Positions 1 through 8,220 of a stretch of 64,000 nucleotides of DNA are shown here, one piece after another. Under the pieces are notes generated by a model. The model did no database searches. It had not been told where the DNA came from and saw only the letters and a list, made by a program, of their open reading frames with translations. The stretch spans positions 124,001-188,000 of the forward strand of contig NZ_FPAZ01000002.1 of assembly GCF_900116435.1 (NCBI RefSeq), given 5' to 3'. Position 1 is the stretch's first letter. Each line of letters begins with the position of its first letter. The stretch comes from Pseudoalteromonas lipolytica (lineage in GTDB: Bacteria > Pseudomonadota > Gammaproteobacteria > Enterobacterales > Alteromonadaceae). The translations under genes and the position numbers were made by a program.

Positions 1-270
1 TGTATCGCCCATTATTACCGCATCAACCACTGTGTATTGCTCAAACGCAAATTGGTCTTGGCTTAGCGTTCCGACTTTTAAGCCTGGTGTAATCGACACG
101 TTGCCTGAAGAAGGGGTAAGTGCACCACTTAAAATTTTCATAAAGGTTGACTTGCCGCAACCATTTGCGCCAATTAAACCATAGCGGTTACCGTTACCAA
201 ACTTGGCTGAAATGTTTTCGAACAACGGCTCTGCGCCAAATTGCATGGTGATATTTGCGGTTGAGATCAA
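1..270 (-). CDS. ybiT: ABC-F family ATPase YbiT, N-terminal 90 codons only (partial)
   Basis: This is the start of a soluble, tandem-ATPase ABC-F protein; the family acts on ribosomes and has no membrane domain. The visible N-terminus matches E. coli YbiT closely as I remember it ([39 protein letters not shown]). It contains one Walker A motif, GANGCGKST, near residue 40. The reading frame stays open to the left edge of the window. I chose a TTG start at 270-268 because AGGA lies about 9 bases upstream and the E. coli protein starts at the same place. It is the leftmost gene and is followed, reading right, by about 270 bases with no convincing gene and then a long repeat array. Confidence 0.9.
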   Translation of the reverse strand, partial: MISTANITMQFGAEPLFENISAKFGNGNRYGLIGANGCGKSTFMKILSGALTPSSGNVSITPGLKVGTLSQDQFAFEQYTVVDAVIMGDT

Positions 271-472
271 CGAATTATTCCTAGAAAAATACTGACAGGG
301 TTATGGTGCAAAACTGCGAAAATAAACAAGCAATAGGGTAAATAATAGGCCGCGGATTATACAGATCCACCCACCGGAAGGCTATTAAATTTATATGAAT
401 ACTAACGAGGAAAGATTAGAGCTAATAAAACAGACTTTATTGCCCTATATGCACCCTACACAGTTTAAACAG

Positions 473-536
473 TGTAGGCGTGAAATTTATTTCGTGCGAA
501 AAGTTCAATCGGTAGCAATGGCTCTACATCGCGTAT
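473..536 (+). repeat. REP-like intergenic module next to the heptamer array
   Basis: The module TGTAGGCGTGAAATTTATTT at 473-492 recurs in reverse complement inside both tandem repeat units near 20.26 kb and 20.49 kb. A second shared piece, ACATCGCGTATT, sits near 526-537 and also recurs near 20.6 kb. A 63-codon open frame at 395-586 runs through this module and into the array. The part before the repeat is not recognisable, so I do not call a gene here. The stretch 271-536 otherwise shows nothing I can name. Confidence 0.6.
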
Positions 537-858
537 TTAGTCCGCACCTCGCTCCTCGAATTTCGTACCTCGCATTACCCTTTTAGCTGCTCGCACTTCG
601 CAGCTCGCATTTCGTAGCTAGCACTTAGCACTTCGTAGCTCGCACTTCGTAACTCGCACCTCGTAACTCGCACCTCGTAACTCGCTCCTCGTAACTCGCA
701 CTTCGCACCTCGCACTTCGTACCTCGCACCTCGCACTTCGTACCTCGCACCTCGAATTTCGTAGCTCGCACTTCGTAACTCGCATTTCGTAGCTAGCACT
801 TAGCACTTCGTACTTCGCAGCTCGAATTTCGTAGCTCGAATTTCGCAGCTTATGCTAA
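537..858 (-). repeat. Array of about 46 degenerate 7-bp repeats in unbroken phase
   Basis: Read on the minus strand from 858, the sequence divides into 46 consecutive heptamers with no phase slip down to 537. Typical units are GAAGTGC, GAGGTGC, GAGTTAC, GAGCTAC, GAGGTAC and GAAATTC, roughly GARNTNC. The first unit, TTAGCAT, contains the stop codon of the EAL gene (855-857). Because 7 and 3 share no factor, 21 bp encode a 7-residue peptide repeat in every frame, which creates spurious open frames on the minus strand. A shorter array of the same period is at 22086-22141. Confidence 0.9.
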
Positions 859-1625
859 TTCAACAAACTAAAATCGACCTCGGGTAGGCATTCAAATCCT
901 GGGCGAGCAAATAAATACCCTTGCATTAAACTGACGCCAGCACTGCGCAGCCATTGGTATTCTTCAATACATTCAATGCCCTCGGCAAGAGGTGTTATAT
1001 TAAGCTCTTCGAACATTGCAATACAGTGGCTAACAATTGTTTGGCGTGCTTTATCAAGGTGAATATCGCGAACTAACTCCATATCAAGCTTAATAATATT
1101 ACTTTGGAAATCGGCCAATAAATTTAACCCTGAGTAACCAGAGCCAAAATCGTCGGTCGCAGTAATAAATCCAAGTGATTGATAATATTCAATAACGCGT
1201 TTTATATGAGCGGTGTCTTCGACTTGTTCAACTTCGGTAAACTCGAACATTATTTGCTTAACAGGAAAGTTGTATTTTTGGGCGGCTGCTAGCGTCGTTT
1301 TAATACAACGCTCAGGTTGATAAATCGCATTAGGTAAAAAGTTAATACTTAAAATAGACGGTAACGCTAGCTTTGCAGCAAGAGAAATGGCTTTAACACG
1401 GCACAGTTGATCAAATGTGTAACGGTTATCGTCATTAACCTGAGAAATAACAGAATAAGCCGACTCATTATTAGGGCCTCTCACTAAGGCTTCGTAACCA
1501 AAAATATTCTTTGCGGAGCAGTCAATAATAGGTTGAAAAGCCATGGTGAAGTCAAAGCCTAGTTCTAAGTTGTCTTCACACTGTTTACAGCTTACTTGCT
1601 GGCAATTAGTTTGGTTAGTGCGCAT
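855..1625 (-). CDS. EAL-domain cyclic-di-GMP phosphodiesterase
   Basis: A 256-residue single-domain EAL protein that should hydrolyse cyclic di-GMP to pGpG in the cytoplasm. The active-site motifs are present in order: EALVRG near residue 45, SINFLPNA, FEFTE, DDFGSGYSGL near 158, IKLDMELV, EGIE and MQGYLFARP. All metal- and substrate-binding acidic residues I can identify are conserved, so the enzyme is probably active rather than a degenerate receptor. The N-terminus has three cysteines (CQQVSCKQC) before the domain, which could bind metal or be redox-active; that is a guess. No GGDEF, PAS or membrane segment is present. AGGT precedes the ATG start. A heptamer repeat array begins at its stop codon. 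Confidence 0.92.
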   Translation of the reverse strand: MRTNQTNCQQVSCKQCEDNLELGFDFTMAFQPIIDCSAKNIFGYEALVRGPNNESAYSVISQVNDDNRYTFDQLCRVKAISLAAKLALPSILSINFLPNAIYQPERCIKTTLAAAQKYNFPVKQIMFEFTEVEQVEDTAHIKRVIEYYQSLGFITATDDFGSGYSGLNLLADFQSNIIKLDMELVRDIHLDKARQTIVSHCIAMFEELNITPLAEGIECIEEYQWLRSAGVSLMQGYLFARPGFECLPEVDFSLLN

Positions 1626-2043
1626 TTTTTACCTATTTATTAAGTACTCTCTTATATAATAGTGCTAGTAAATTCGTAAATGTGCAATGTTCTCGTCTGT
1701 ATTGTTTTACATAGGTTGTTGTAATCTTTTAGTTCTGTGTGGTGCTGCTCGCTTAAGTACATTGCTACAAGCCTTTAACTAGCAGAACACACTGACAATA
1801 AAAAACTGACAAAAGAACAATTGATAATAAAGCTGCTGATAACAGATCAATCGATTAAAAAATGTTTCTCACAGTGAACCTTTAACAGTGCACTTAAAAC
1901 GCAATGCAGCTTAAAAAGTCGTTTTTAAAAACAGCTTACTCGCTGTGCTCATGCCAGAAATAACGCGGCTTTTAGCCTTAAACGCACCGTATTTTTTATG
2001 CTCAGGCATGATTTATTTTACGCATTGATTAAAAAATAACTTG
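1626..2043. other. Intergenic region between divergent EAL and tetR genes
   Basis: About 420 bases without a credible gene. On the minus strand a TATTATATA run near 1655-1664 is a possible -10 region for the EAL gene. The rest is AT-rich, and I see no RNA gene, clear terminator or repeat shared with other parts of the window. Confidence 0.5.
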
Positions 2044-2064
2044 CAAGCCTACCTACTGGTAGGT
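2044..2064. promoter_or_regulatory. Probable TetR operator 1, upstream of the regulator's own gene
   Basis: The sequence GCAAGCCTACCTACTGGTAGGT ends at 2064. Its core ACCTACTGGTAGGT is a near-palindrome, and the whole block is repeated with one change in front of the next gene (operator 2). It lies 12 bases before the regulator's ATG and directly before TAATAT, a plausible -10 element, so binding here would autorepress tetR. Confidence 0.7.
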
Positions 2065-2076
2065 AATATCCTCAGC

Positions 2077-2634
2077 ATGAACACGACATATACAAACATA
2101 CTGCAACACGCCGATGCGCTTATTCAAAGCAATGGTTTCCATGGTTTTAGCTATGCAGACCTTGCAAAAGAGCTCGATATTCGCAAAGCGAGTATCCACC
2201 ATCATTTTGCAACCAAAGCCGATTTGGGGATTGCGTTTTGTCAGTTAAAATGCGAGCAGCTAAAGCAGCTAGAATCACACTTAAAAACGCTGCCATCAGC
2301 CAAAGCACGTTTACAAGGTTATTTTGCTGTGTTTCAAAGTTGTGCGAACGATGGGCAAATGTGTGGTATTTACGCCATGCAAACCGACTTGCGACTCATG
2401 GCCGAACCGCTGCAAAAGCAGGTATTAAAAATGGCTGATCTTGAGCTAAATATACTCAGTGATATTTTGCAAGTCGGACTTGATAACGGTGAGTTTAATT
2501 TTAAACCGACTGCTTATCAGCAAGCGGTCATTATATGTTGCGCAATAAAAGGCGCACTTATGCTAAACCGAAGTGAGCATCATGCTGGTTTGTTTAATCA
2601 AACGTGTGATGCATGGATTGAGATGCTGGCCTAG
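2077..2634 (+). CDS. TetR/AcrR-family transcriptional repressor
   Basis: A 185-residue regulator with an N-terminal helix-turn-helix (GFSYADLAKELDIRKASIHHHFATKADL, residues 23-50 or so, split here for length) typical of TetR, followed by an all-helical ligand and dimerisation domain. The family represses neighbouring genes until a small molecule binds. I place the start at the ATG at 2077, not at the TTG at 2041, because the TTG start would put the operator inside the coding region. The gene precedes a DUF417 membrane protein on the same strand, and an almost identical palindrome stands before each gene. This points to one regulator controlling both. The inducer is unknown. Confidence 0.88.
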   Translation: MNTTYTNILQHADALIQSNGFHGFSYADLAKELDIRKASIHHHFATKADLGIAFCQLKCEQLKQLESHLKTLPSAKARLQGYFAVFQSCANDGQMCGIYAMQTDLRLMAEPLQKQVLKMADLELNILSDILQVGLDNGEFNFKPTAYQQAVIICCAIKGALMLNRSEHHAGLFNQTCDAWIEMLA

Positions 2635-2659
2635 TTCAGCACTCAAAAAATTTTACCTA

Positions 2660-2681
2660 GCAAGCCTACCTACTAGTAGGT
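2660..2681. promoter_or_regulatory. Probable TetR operator 2, before the DUF417 gene
   Basis: ACCTACTAGTAGGT at 2668-2681 is a perfect 14-bp palindrome preceded by GCAAGCCT. The same GCAAGCCTACCTACT block occurs at operator 1. It lies about 20 bases upstream of the start codon of the DUF417 gene, ahead of a strong AAGGAG ribosome-binding site. Confidence 0.75.
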
Positions 2682-2700
2682 TAAATAAAGGAGAGCTGTT

Positions 2701-3198
2701 ATGGCTTTTACGAATACACAATTAACAACGTTTAACGCCCTTGGTGAAAAGCTAGAAAAAGCAGGTGTGCCGCTTATCTACATTACACTCGGTATCATCT
2801 ATATTTGGTTTGGTGGTATTAAGTTTTCTGCGGGGCAGGCTGAGGGCATGTACGGCATGATAGCTAATAACCCACTGGTTTCGTGGATGTATGCCCTTTT
2901 CTCAAAGCAAGGCCTGGTAAACTTTTTAGGTTCGCTTGAAATTATCATCGGCTTATTATTTTTCGCACGCTTTATTAACCCCGCTTTATCGGTGCTTGGT
3001 GGGCTGTTATCCATGGCGTTATTTACAGTAACCATTAGCATGATGGTGTTTTTATCAGGTATTACGAGCGATGTCGGTTTTCCTGTATTGAGCTTTGTGG
3101 GTGAGTTTTTATTAAAAGATATAGGGTTGTTTGCAGCGTCGTTGTTTGTTGCTGGTAACAGCTTAAAAGCGTTAGTTGCAAAGCAAAACGCCCAGTAA
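2701..3198 (+). CDS. DUF417 (YkgB/RclC-like) inner-membrane protein
   Basis: A 165-residue protein with four hydrophobic segments (about 25-42, 72-88, 92-115 and 130-155). The pattern YIWFGGIKF, NNPLVSWMY, LGSLEIIIGLLFF, GFPVLS and LLKDIGL matches the DUF417 family that includes E. coli RclC/YkgB. RclC belongs to a reactive-chlorine resistance regulon, but the family's biochemical function is not established. The AAGGAGAG site 8 bases before ATG supports the start. The upstream operator and TetR gene suggest induction by a chemical stress; that is inference. A rho-independent terminator follows directly. Confidence 0.85.
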   Translation: MAFTNTQLTTFNALGEKLEKAGVPLIYITLGIIYIWFGGIKFSAGQAEGMYGMIANNPLVSWMYALFSKQGLVNFLGSLEIIIGLLFFARFINPALSVLGGLLSMALFTVTISMMVFLSGITSDVGFPVLSFVGEFLLKDIGLFAASLFVAGNSLKALVAKQNAQ

Positions 3199-3212
3199 TG
3201 CCCGTGTAACAT

Positions 3213-3235
3213 AAAGGTCCGAAAGGGCCTTTTTT
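3213..3235 (+). terminator. Rho-independent terminator after the DUF417 gene
   Basis: AAAGGTCC, loop GAAA, GGGCCTTT, then a T run. One G-T pair lies in the stem. Confidence 0.8.
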
Positions 3236-3603
3236 CGTTTCAACGTGATTATTATGCTAGTTAGTTACTTAACACGTAAGGTGTGTAGCGAAAAAACAGC
3301 CAGCAAACATACTTTACAAGCCTTAAGTTTAGGCTGGGGGTATAAAGTAGGGGCATGCCTTATAAACATGGCCTAGTGTTGTTGCCCTAAATGTGACCTT
3401 TCCCCCCAAATTAACACCGGTTTTCTGTTCGAAATAATCTGCTAACTTAGCGAAAATAAATGAATTACATCTAAAAATACTGACACCAAAAAGCGTGTCT
3501 ATTTAGATAACTGCTATACTAGAAAAATCACACAAGTTAAGCCTATATCATGATGATACTACACTTTATTTATACGAATAAAGTCTGAAAATGAAAATAT
3601 AAT

Positions 3604-3630
3604 TAATACTTTAGGGAAAACAGGCGATAA
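3604..3630 (+). promoter_or_regulatory. Candidate sigma-28 (FliA) promoter for the chemoreceptor gene
   Basis: TAATACTT at 3604-3611, an 11-base spacer, then GGCGATAA at 3623-3630. The flagellar sigma-28 consensus is TAAAGTTT, 11 bases, GCCGATAA; the -10 half matches at 7 of 8 positions and the -35 half at 5 of 8. Its location about 32 bases before the chemoreceptor start fits the usual control of such genes. The rest of the gap 3236-3603 holds nothing I recognise. Confidence 0.5.
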
Positions 3631-3662
3631 TACTAGGTAACAAGACAGCAAAGGTGGATTCA

Positions 3663-5288
3663 ATGTCTGCAGGTATTTCATTTAAAAATCTAAGTATTAC
3701 AAAAAAAATTCATGCCATAACATGCATTGCAGTCATTGCATTTGTCATTATTGTGCTAACCAACTATATCGCGATGAGCGATAATAGAGGCTCACTTGAT
3801 GAGCTAGAAAAGTCGTCTTATCAAGTCGTTAAACTCACCTCTGCAAATGTGGCCTTACTCGAAAAGCTCGATGAGCTATACACACAAGCGGTCACCTTTG
3901 GCGAGTCAGACTTAGTCGATAGCGCAGCACAAACGTACAAAGTAATTAACGAAAACCTGCAAAATATTATTGCTATCAATAACAGCTATGTGAACGCAGA
4001 AACAAAAGAAAAACTACAGCAATACGCAAAAACCTCTTCTGCTATTGCCAGCTCCATGATCGACGGTACAGCCGACTTTAGTAAAATTCAGCAACAGGCA
4101 CAGCAAAAAACAAAGCTATATGAAGCCGTACTCACCGGTTTTAAAGGGGCTCAGGCGCGCGCTGATGACCGCTTTTTTGAATTAGTACAAGCCACTAAAG
4201 CGCGTTCTGACAACGCACTGCATTTAATGCTCGTTGTGTCGATTATATCGTTAGTTTTATTGGTGATTACCTCAATTTGGATTGCCCGTGGTATTGGCTC
4301 GTCTGCAAGTGCGGCTGCCGACAACTTACGCTTACTTGCAGATGGCAAAGGCTCTTTGAGCACGCAGCTGGCTGTGCATGCTAAAGACGAAATTGGTCAT
4401 GTATCCATTAACTTTAATGCCTTTATAAAGCTATTAAAGGCCGCAGTACTTGAAGTAATTGCAGTGTGCGAGCCGCTAATGGAAAACTCAACCCGATTAG
4501 TACAAGGTATGGAACGCGCCGAAAAAGCCACAACCAAACAAACGACCGATGCAGAAATAGTGAAGCAATCAATGGAAGAAATGCGCCAAAGCGTGGCCGA
4601 CATCTCTCATTCTGCTGCAAGTGCATCAGAAGCAGCGCAAACAGCAGAACGCGAAGTAGAGCAAAGCCGCACGCAAATTCAGCGCTCAGTGATAGAGTCG
4701 CGCACCTTAAGCGACGAAATAAACCAAGCCGCTTCAACAATCAACCAATTGGCAAGCGACACTAAAAACGTAACGCAAATTTTGAACGTGATTACTTCAA
4801 TTGCAGAGCAAACTAACTTATTAGCGCTGAATGCTGCAATTGAAGCCGCGCGCGCCGGTGAGCAAGGTCGAGGCTTTGCCGTGGTAGCCGACGAAGTAAG
4901 AGAACTGGCTTCACGTACATCGCAATCGACAAATGAAATCAGAGAGCTGCTTTCAACACTTACCACCGCAGCCAGTGAATCGGTAAATGCAATGAACTCA
5001 GCGCGCGACATGGCAATGAACAACGCCGAAGCCGCAGAGAATACAGGCCTATCGATTGAGAAAATCTCTGAGCAAATTTTAGAAATTAACGGCATGAACT
5101 CGCAAATTGCCGCCGCAACCGAAGAGCAAACCTCTGTTGCCAGCATGGTTGTAGAAAATGTGTCTAACATGCACATGTCGTTCGAAGAGACCATGGACTC
5201 GCTTTCGGCAGTACGCGATGTTGCTAAAAACTTACATTACCTGTCTGACTCACTGTTAGACGCCACAGCAAAATTTAAAGTTGAATAA
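3663..5288 (+). CDS. Methyl-accepting chemotaxis protein
   Basis: A 541-residue transmembrane chemoreceptor. Order of parts: short cytoplasmic N-terminus, TM1 about 14-36, a mostly helical periplasmic sensing region about 37-185 (four-helix-bundle type), TM2 about 188-209, HAMP, then the coiled-coil signalling domain. The hairpin tip that contacts CheA and CheW is unmistakable at about 375-416 ([20 protein letters not shown], then [15 protein letters not shown]). I start at ATG 3663 because AGGTGG lies 5 bases upstream; a GTG 9 bases earlier is less likely because it overlaps that site. The ligand cannot be read from sequence. A FliA-type promoter lies upstream and a bidirectional terminator downstream. 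Confidence 0.95.
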   Translation: MSAGISFKNLSITKKIHAITCIAVIAFVIIVLTNYIAMSDNRGSLDELEKSSYQVVKLTSANVALLEKLDELYTQAVTFGESDLVDSAAQTYKVINENLQNIIAINNSYVNAETKEKLQQYAKTSSAIASSMIDGTADFSKIQQQAQQKTKLYEAVLTGFKGAQARADDRFFELVQATKARSDNALHLMLVVSIISLVLLVITSIWIARGIGSSASAAADNLRLLADGKGSLSTQLAVHAKDEIGHVSINFNAFIKLLKAAVLEVIAVCEPLMENSTRLVQGMERAEKATTKQTTDAEIVKQSMEEMRQSVADISHSAASASEAAQTAEREVEQSRTQIQRSVIESRTLSDEINQAASTINQLASDTKNVTQILNVITSIAEQTNLLALNAAIEAARAGEQGRGFAVVADEVRELASRTSQSTNEIRELLSTLTTAASESVNAMNSARDMAMNNAEAAENTGLSIEKISEQILEINGMNSQIAAATEEQTSVASMVVENVSNMHMSFEETMDSLSAVRDVAKNLHYLSDSLLDATAKFKVE

Positions 5289-5311
5289 GCTAAAAACGAC
5301 ACGCTAAAATT

Positions 5312-5343
5312 AAAAAAGCCACTTCATATTGAAGTGGCTTTTT
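5312..5343. terminator. Bidirectional terminator between convergent genes
   Basis: A near-perfect stem of AAAAGCCACTTCA and TGAAGTGGCTTTT around a 3-base loop, A-rich on one side and T-rich on the other, so it can end both the chemoreceptor transcript and the porin/PstS-like transcript. Confidence 0.88.
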
Positions 5344-5363
5344 ACTACGTAAACAAATACCGA

Positions 5364-5771
5364 TTAAAACGTCGCAATAACTTTTACTTTGTCGGTCACT
5401 TTCGCAGCATCAATATAGCCAATCGCATCGTTATTAGAGGCAACAAAGTCAATAACGGCTTGATCATTCGCCAGCTTTTCAGGAGGCGTGCCCTTACCGG
5501 TAAAAACCAGCTTAGACCAATACGCATTAAGCTGGCTGCTCGACTTACCTACCACCTTGTCGTTAAACTCATCGCTCACGCTGTTACCATCTTGGTTTAC
5601 AGGGTTTACTTTAGTGCCATCGTCGAACGACTTTGCTTTACCAAGGTAGATCTTTTTAATGGTGCCTTCATCAATTGCATTGCCATTGGCCGGATTAACA
5701 ATCACGGCAACGTCTGCAAAAGCGGTGCTCGATAAAAGCGTTACCGCTGTAGCTAATAGTAATTTTTTCAT
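5364..5771 (-). CDS. Small PstS-like periplasmic phosphate-binding-domain protein
   Basis: A 135-residue secreted protein. A signal peptide (MKKLLLATAVTLLSSTAFA) is followed by a single PstS-type lobe (VNPANGNAIDEGTIKKIYLG near the mature N-terminus, later NDAIGYID). Full PstS proteins are about twice as long and have two lobes, so this half-size protein cannot be assumed to work as a normal ABC binding protein. GGAG stands 8 bases before the ATG at 5771. Its gene begins 12 bases after the stop of the porin gene, so the two form an operon. No ABC permease or ATPase is nearby. Binding of phosphate is a family-level inference. Confidence 0.8.
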   Translation of the reverse strand: MKKLLLATAVTLLSSTAFADVAVIVNPANGNAIDEGTIKKIYLGKAKSFDDGTKVNPVNQDGNSVSDEFNDKVVGKSSSQLNAYWSKLVFTGKGTPPEKLANDQAVIDFVASNNDAIGYIDAAKVTDKVKVIATF

Positions 5772-5783
5772 TATGAACTCCAA

Positions 5784-6929
5784 TTAAAAAACTAAATCAA
5801 CAGCAACAGCAACGACATCAGTTTCTGTATCAGTGATGTCATCTTTAAAGCGACTAAAGTCAACTTTTAAAGCGGCAGACGGGTGGAAGTCATAACGAGT
5901 ACCAATGGTGTAAACGTTACTTTTTGCTTTAACGCCCTCTAATACCTGGTTAATACCCGCGTTTAATGCCGGTACAGCAGGTAACGCGTTATAGCGATTA
6001 CTATCGTGTTTGTCGTCGTTGTTTTCGTAAGTTAAGTGAACGGTCCACTCATTCATTCGATAACCAACCGACGTGTAATATTGTGTTTGTTTAGCCAGCG
6101 CACTGTTTTCTACTTCAAACTCAGTGTACTCAGCGTCAAATAAAATGTTGTTGTAATCAATCGAAAAACCAATCGCAAAGAACGAGCCATCATCTTCATT
6201 TGCAGCAATATCATTGGCTTGATCAACAAAGCCTGCACCACGTAATGCTTGCTCTAAGCCATTAAGTGCAATACCTGCGTCGGTATCGTTTGCAATATCA
6301 ATGGTTGTTTCGGCAACAAAGTAAGCAGCGCGAGCGCTAAACCAGTCGTAGGCTAGAGTCCAGTTAATACCCGCAATGTCGTTTAACTCAGTGTCGCCAT
6401 TAACAGATACAACCGCAATATCACCATCGAAACTGCCGTAAATAACTTGCAAGGTAGAGTCCCAATCGCCTAATTGGGTATTGTGCAATAAGCTTAAACC
6501 TTCATAGGTCGAAAACGGTAAGTTATACACTGATTGTGGTGGACGAACCCAGCGGTACGTGTAACCCACATCTAAAAAGTCTGAGTAGCGGTAAAACGGC
6601 GCACGCATTTTACCTGCGCTTAGTTGCAGCTCGTCGGTAAACTCATAGGTTAAATAAGCCCACTCAAACTCAGCGTCAAAATCGTTATCGCCACGGGCAA
6701 CAATTTGTGCTGTCGCACTTAATTTCTCTTGTAAATCAGCTGAAAGCTGTAAAGCAAACATGCTCTCATTCTTAAAAGAGATATCGTTATCGTAGCCGTA
6801 TAAAGTTGTGTCGTCGTCGAGAGTTTTACCCCCCACAATTGAAGCAAAGCCATTTATGCGAACTTCTGCAAGCGTGTTTGCAGACACGAAAGCAGCACAT
6901 AGCGCCAATGCGATAGGAAGTTTTTTCAT
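5784..6929 (-). CDS. Outer-membrane porin
   Basis: A 381-residue beta-barrel protein with a cleavable signal peptide (MKKLPIALALCAAFVSANTLA) and a C-terminal phenylalanine (VAVDLVF), the signal for outer-membrane assembly. Alternating hydrophobic strands run throughout, including AGKMRAPFYRYSDFLDVGYTY near 105-125 (a 21-residue piece in two halves). It resembles the family of gammaproteobacterial porins found in Shewanella and Pseudoalteromonas rather than OmpF/OmpC. It is the first gene of a two-gene operon with a PstS-like protein, which hints at anion or phosphate uptake. I see no clear Pho box upstream. Confidence 0.85.
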   Translation of the reverse strand: MKKLPIALALCAAFVSANTLAEVRINGFASIVGGKTLDDDTTLYGYDNDISFKNESMFALQLSADLQEKLSATAQIVARGDNDFDAEFEWAYLTYEFTDELQLSAGKMRAPFYRYSDFLDVGYTYRWVRPPQSVYNLPFSTYEGLSLLHNTQLGDWDSTLQVIYGSFDGDIAVVSVNGDTELNDIAGINWTLAYDWFSARAAYFVAETTIDIANDTDAGIALNGLEQALRGAGFVDQANDIAANEDDGSFFAIGFSIDYNNILFDAEYTEFEVENSALAKQTQYYTSVGYRMNEWTVHLTYENNDDKHDSNRYNALPAVPALNAGINQVLEGVKAKSNVYTIGTRYDFHPSAALKVDFSRFKDDITDTETDVVAVAVDLVF

Positions 6930-7316
6930 TGTGTATCCCTAGTATTTAGTATTAAGAATGTTGATTTCACTTAACATTATAGTCGTATGTTTAGAAATGG
7001 GCGACAAAAGCACTATTAAATTGTGACTTTTGCAACAAATAACCTGTTATATATCAAACATAACGCAAGCAATGGCGCAGCTTTTACCTGCTAAAGTGTT
7101 AAATTGGTCGTGAGGTAGGCAGGGGAATACTTCGCGTGTTTATATTAATTAACACTTTTGGGGCGATTAGCAGTAAAAAATGCAATAACGGCTTCATGCT
7201 TCGCTTTGTTTAACTGGTTTGGCCTAATTGAACTTTCTTCATTCATTTTATTTACCGATATCTCGCTTTAATGCTATTTTTAACTTAAGCATTACTGCCA
7301 CGATAAAGGACGTAAA
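6930..7316. other. Intergenic region with probable porin promoter
   Basis: About 390 bases between divergent genes. On the minus strand TATAAT at 6981-6976 is a likely -10 box about 47 bases before the porin start, with TTGTCG near 7005 as a weak -35 at a longer than ideal spacing. I see no repeat, RNA gene or palindromic operator here. Confidence 0.4.
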
Positions 7317-7913
7317 ATGGCAACCAAAACAATCGATTACTACAACCAAAACGCACAAGCATTTGTTGATGCCACGCTCGATGTAGATTTAACTCAGCTT
7401 TACGATGAGTTTTTACCGCTGCTGCCAAAATATGGCACCGTGTTAGATGCTGGGTGTGGCTCTGGCCGCGACGCCTTTATTTTTAAAGAGCGGGGCTTTA
7501 GCGTTGATGCGTTTGATATAAGCCCCGAAATAGCCAAGCTAGCCTCAGAATACTTAAATCAAGAGGTGGCAGTAAGCAGCTTTCAAGACCTAAAAGACGT
7601 TGAAAAATACGACGGCATTTGGTGCTGCGCAAGTTTAATTCATGTCTCAAAAAACGACTTAACCGACGCCTTTAATAACCTAGCCCGCGCACTTAAACCT
7701 CAAGGTATTGTGTATGTATCGTTTAAATACGGCGACGGCGAGCGAGAACACAACGGCCGCGAATTTACCGACCTAAACGAAGTTGGCCTCGAAAGCATTA
7801 TTAAAAACACCAACCTGTTTATTTTAAAGTCATGGCAAAGCGCCGACCAGCGCCCAGAGCGCGCCAACGAAATATGGCTAAACGCAATTTTGCATAAACG
7901 AACGCCAAAGTAA
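7317..7913 (+). CDS. Class I SAM-dependent methyltransferase
   Basis: A 198-residue cytoplasmic enzyme of the Rossmann methyltransferase fold. Motif I is VLDAGCGSGRDA near residues 41-52, the acidic residue ending strand 2 is in DAFDISPE near 63-70, and motif post-I to IV (YDGIWCCASLIHVS) is near 96-109. The length and layout match small TehB/UbiG-like methyltransferases. The substrate cannot be inferred. AAAGGA precedes the start. The gene stands alone, with its own terminator. Confidence 0.85.
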   Translation: MATKTIDYYNQNAQAFVDATLDVDLTQLYDEFLPLLPKYGTVLDAGCGSGRDAFIFKERGFSVDAFDISPEIAKLASEYLNQEVAVSSFQDLKDVEKYDGIWCCASLIHVSKNDLTDAFNNLARALKPQGIVYVSFKYGDGEREHNGREFTDLNEVGLESIIKNTNLFILKSWQSADQRPERANEIWLNAILHKRTPK

Positions 7914-7944
7914 GTCTTTAGTCTTGTAAATTACAAAACGACAG

Positions 7945-7973
7945 TGCGGCATACCCCGTTATGCCGCATTTTT
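7945..7973 (+). terminator. Rho-independent terminator
   Basis: TGCGGCAT, loop ACCCCGTT, ATGCCGCA, then a T run. The rest of the gap up to the HNH gene (7974-8214) shows nothing else I can name. Confidence 0.85.
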
Positions 7974-8220
7974 AAACGAATCCCTCACATGTTAATTTAG
8001 AGCAACCACTTTATTCATCGATAAACCCTATATTTATCATGGCTATTCGTGCTAGATTGTTTTTAAACTTAATAGCAGCTTAACGGCTCGTTATTTAGTA
8101 TTAATAAATAACCATGGAGCGGTTTACTCATTTTAAGCCGCAGTAACAGGATTTAGCTTATGCGCTTAAAAGAAGCCCTCAGCGTTTTATCAAAGCCTTC
8201 ATTAAAGGCATAGTTTGGAT

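Noticed and set aside
395..586. A 63-codon plus-strand frame before the heptamer array
   Set aside because: Its second half lies in repeat sequence and the ribosome-binding site is too far from the ATG. The first 27 codons could be a gene remnant but match nothing I know.
575..806. Two overlapping minus-strand open frames of 62-74 codons with peptide repeats (CELRSAS, YEVRGAR)
   Set aside because: They are products of the 7-bp repeat, which gives the same peptide repeat in every frame. No ribosome-binding site or non-repeat sequence supports a gene.
537..858. Possible CRISPR array
   Set aside because: The period is 7 bp with no spacers, and no cas genes are present.
4423..5194. Open frames opposite or inside the chemoreceptor gene
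   Set aside because: The plus-strand chemoreceptor explains the sequence fully; the others have no family motifs.
5334..5735. A 133-codon plus-strand frame opposite the PstS-like gene
   Set aside because: It overlaps the bidirectional terminator and lacks any recognisable motif; the minus-strand gene has a signal peptide and ribosome-binding site.
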